14,834 nucleotides of DNA from NCBI GenBank assembly GCA_030834835.1, contig JAUQXD010000591.1, forward strand, positions 1 to 14,834, given 5' to 3'. Numbering within the stretch: the stretch's first letter is position 1; each line of letters begins with the position of its first letter. Below, in pieces: positions 13,012-14,834 of this stretch. The DNA comes from Thermoflexales bacterium (GTDB lineage Bacteria > Chloroflexota > Anaerolineae > Fen-1058). The position numbers and the translations under genes were made by a program. The notes under the pieces were generated by a model that was given only the letters and a program-made list of their open reading frames with translations, ran no database searches and was not told the DNA's origin.

Positions 13012-13671
13012 ATGGCGACACGCAAAGCAAAATCGGTGGCCCTTTCAAACCCGATTGAGACCGCAGCCCGATCGGGCGCGGCGGAGACGAAGGGCGATCG
13101 CACCCGCGCGGCGTTGATCGAGGCGGCGTATCAACTGTTCAACAACAAGGGCTATCACGCCACCTCGATGCGCAACATCGCCGACGCGGCCGGGCTGGCG
13201 CTGGGCGGCATCTACAATCACTTTCAGAGCAAGGAAGATATCTTTGTGGCGATGTTGATGGAACGGCACCCGTTTCTGGAGATTCTGCCGGAGCTGGAAG
13301 CCGCGCAGGGCGAGACGGTTGAAGCGCTGGTCCGCGATGCGGCGCGGCGCATGATCGCCAAACTGGATCAGCAGCCGCTGTTTCTGAATCTGATCTTTAT
13401 CGAAGTGGTGGAGTTCAAGAGCAAGCACGTGCCGCAATTGTTCGAGATGTTCTTTCCGCGCATGCTGGGTTTTGTGCAGCGGTTTCAACAGACGCACGGG
13501 CCGCTGCGCGAGATACCGCTGCCCGTGATCTTGCGCTCGTTTGTCGGCGTGTTCTTCTCGTTCGTGATTACGGACATGCTCATCGGCCGGCAGCTGCCGA
13601 TGGGCACTGCGCCGGAAGCGTTCGAGCATTTTGTGAACATTTATCTGCACGGCATTCTGGCTGAAAGTTGA
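13012..13671 (+). CDS. TetR/AcrR-family transcriptional regulator
   Basis: The 219-residue protein has the TetR DNA-binding domain at about residues 28-75: TRAALIEAAYQLFNNKGYHATSMRNIADAAGLALGGIYNHFQSKEDIF contains the helix-turn-helix and the YNHFQSKE ending typical of the family. The rest is a helical ligand/dimer domain with no recognisable ligand. A strong AGGAGGAG ribosome site precedes the ATG. Its stop overlaps the TTG codon at the head of the permease frame (TTGA), so it probably controls that transporter, with the ligand likely a transported compound. The upstream promoter and operator suggest autoregulation. Confidence 0.93.
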   Translation: MATRKAKSVALSNPIETAARSGAAETKGDRTRAALIEAAYQLFNNKGYHATSMRNIADAAGLALGGIYNHFQSKEDIFVAMLMERHPFLEILPELEAAQGETVEALVRDAARRMIAKLDQQPLFLNLIFIEVVEFKSKHVPQLFEMFFPRMLGFVQRFQQTHGPLREIPLPVILRSFVGVFFSFVITDMLIGRQLPMGTAPEAFEHFVNIYLHGILAES

Positions 13672-13676
13672 CGACG

Positions 13677-14810
13677 ATGCTCAACTCTCGATTGCATTCG
13701 CTGATTCGCAAAGAGTTCATCCAGATCGTGCGCGATCCGCGCACACTGCTGATGATGTTCGTGCTGCCGATCGTGATGCTGTTCTTGCTGGGTTATTCGG
13801 CCACGAACGACGTGCGCAACGTGCCGACCGCGATCCTCGATCAAGATCGCTCGGTGCAGGCGCGCGATCTCATCAACGCGTATCGCGCTGCCGATTATTT
13901 TGGTTTCGCCTTCGATGTGGAGTCGGTGGACGAGTTGAAGTGGCTCATCGACAGCGGGCAAGCCAAAGCCGGGTTGATCACCCCGCCCGATTACGGCCAA
14001 CATCTCGCGCGCGGCGAGCAGGCGCAGGTGGCGTTTGTGATCGACGGCAGCGATCCCACGGTGGCGGGCACGGCGCTGTCGGCGGCGACGCTGATCGGTC
14101 AGACCAAAGCCACCGCCGTGCTGCGGGCCGAGTTGGAGGCACGGGGTCAATCGGGTGCGGTGCAACCGCCGATTGAAGTCCGTACCCAAGTCTGGTACAA
14201 CCCCGATCTGGTCAGCGCCTATTTTATGATCCCCGGTTTGATCGGCATGATCTTGCAGTACATGGCGATCATGCTGACCTCGACGGCGATCGTGCGCGAA
14301 CGCGAACGCGGCACGATCGAGCAGCTGATCATCACGCCGATCGGTTCGCTGGAATTGATCGCGGGCAAGTTGACGCCGTACATTCTGATCGCGTTCTTCG
14401 ATCTGATGGAAGTGTTGATTTTAGGGACGCTGGTGTTCAACGTGCCTATCAACGGCGATATCGGTTTGTTGCTGGCCTTGGCGGCGCTGTTCCTGGTGAC
14501 GACGCTGGGGCTGGGCCTGCTGATCTCAACCATCGCCAAGACGCAGTTTGAGGCGATGATGACGGCGATGTTCATCCAACTGCCGTCGATCTTCCTGTCG
14601 GGCTTTTTCTTTCCGCTGGCCGCGATGCCGCCGCTTTTGCAGGCGCTGAGTTACGCGGTGCCGCTGCGCTATTTCTTGATCATCGTGCGCGCGGTGACGC
14701 TGAAGGGCGTGGGCGTGGGGGCGGTGGCGGGCGAGGTGATCGCGCTGATCATCTTCGGCGTGGTGGTGACACTGGCGGCAGCGCGACGGTTCAGGAAGAG
14801 GCTGGATTAG
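13677..14810 (+). CDS. ABC-2 type transporter permease (ABC2_membrane_3, YbhR/YhhJ-like)
   Basis: The 377-residue membrane protein has the usual plan: a cytoplasmic N-terminus (LHSLIRKEFIQIVRDPRT), helix 1 at about 24-44, an extracytoplasmic domain (about 45-180), then five or so helices to the end, with the cytoplasmic loop ERERGTIEQLIITPIGS after helix 2. This matches permeases of drug or polymer exporters. The ATG at 13677 is chosen; a TTG at 13668, overlapping the TetR stop, would add three residues. Neither has a strong ribosome site, which suggests coupling to TetR translation. No ATPase gene is present between TetR and the permease, so it is expected downstream of the window or elsewhere. 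The TAG stop begins a short octamer array. Confidence 0.9.
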   Translation: MLNSRLHSLIRKEFIQIVRDPRTLLMMFVLPIVMLFLLGYSATNDVRNVPTAILDQDRSVQARDLINAYRAADYFGFAFDVESVDELKWLIDSGQAKAGLITPPDYGQHLARGEQAQVAFVIDGSDPTVAGTALSAATLIGQTKATAVLRAELEARGQSGAVQPPIEVRTQVWYNPDLVSAYFMIPGLIGMILQYMAIMLTSTAIVRERERGTIEQLIITPIGSLELIAGKLTPYILIAFFDLMEVLILGTLVFNVPINGDIGLLLALAALFLVTTLGLGLLISTIAKTQFEAMMTAMFIQLPSIFLSGFFFPLAAMPPLLQALSYAVPLRYFLIIVRAVTLKGVGVGAVAGEVIALIIFGVVVTLAAARRFRKRLD

Positions 14811-14834
14811 TGCAATAGTCCGATAGTGAGATAG
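14808..14834. repeat. Octamer array starting at the permease stop codon (cut by window end)
   Basis: From the TAG stop codon onward the sequence follows an 8-base pattern TAGTxxxA for three units (TAGTGCAA, TAGTCCGA and a third), then begins a fourth at the window edge. It has the same stop-anchored placement as the heptamer arrays. Confidence 0.6.

Noticed and set aside
4006..14834. CRISPR array as explanation of the short repeats
   Set aside because: Units are 7-9 bases, variable and contiguous, with no spacers and no cas genes.

Overview
The window looks like chromosomal DNA of an uncultured or little-studied bacterium, most likely Chloroflexota (Anaerolineae-like). This is an inference from a secreted protein ending in a VYLPLVLR-type tail, a neighbouring secreted beta-helix protein with a C-terminal Cys-containing tail, short palindromic and heptameric gap-filling repeats, and the hydrogenase gene set. 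No database search was possible. No tRNA, rRNA, CRISPR array or insertion sequence was seen.

Layout. Positions 1-2128 (+) carry two secreted proteins: a large repeat/beta-helix protein whose true start may lie left of the window, and a 98-residue protein with its own signal peptide. Positions 12041-2148 (-) form one long co-directional gene set, read from right to left: an MbhD/MbhE-like (NuoJ-position) subunit, a NuoK/MrpC-like subunit, two antiporter-type subunits (NuoL-like and NuoN/M-like), a ketopantoate-reductase-family protein with a membrane anchor and Cys-rich tail, a NuoA-like subunit, a small NiFe-hydrogenase subunit (NuoB-like), a fused NuoC-NuoD-type large subunit, a NuoH-like subunit, an 8-Cys ferredoxin-like NuoI subunit, and a HycI-type maturation peptidase. 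The large subunit keeps all four nickel-ligand cysteines (CGIC near residue 243, CFSC near residue 533) and a C-terminal peptide after Arg539, and a peptidase gene sits at the end. The operon is therefore best read as a group 4 (energy-converting, membrane-bound) [NiFe]-hydrogenase rather than respiratory complex I, although an automatic annotation would probably call the parts NADH-quinone oxidoreductase. Electrons would pass through the NuoI-like and NuoB-like clusters to the Ni-Fe site, coupled to ion translocation by the NuoH/L/N/K-type membrane arm. No formate dehydrogenase, CO dehydrogenase or NADH module lies in the window.

Positions 12042-12428 form a divergent intergenic region with a CRP-like palindrome placed about 42 bases upstream of the inferred hydrogenase transcript start. 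Positions 12429-14810 (+) carry a Uri-family (DUF123, GIY-YIG-like) endonuclease, then a TetR regulator with a clear sigma-70 promoter overlapped by an inverted-repeat operator, then an overlapping ABC-2 type permease whose ATPase is not in the window.

The least expected feature is non-coding. Every gap longer than 60 bases inside the hydrogenase operon, and several gene edges outside it, are filled by short-period (7-9 base) variant tandem arrays. Each gap has its own unit sequence, many have internal dyad symmetry, and almost all contain the stop codon of the preceding gene or the start codon of the next. Three further perfect or near-perfect palindromes sit inside coding sequence or across the ferredoxin/peptidase gene junction.
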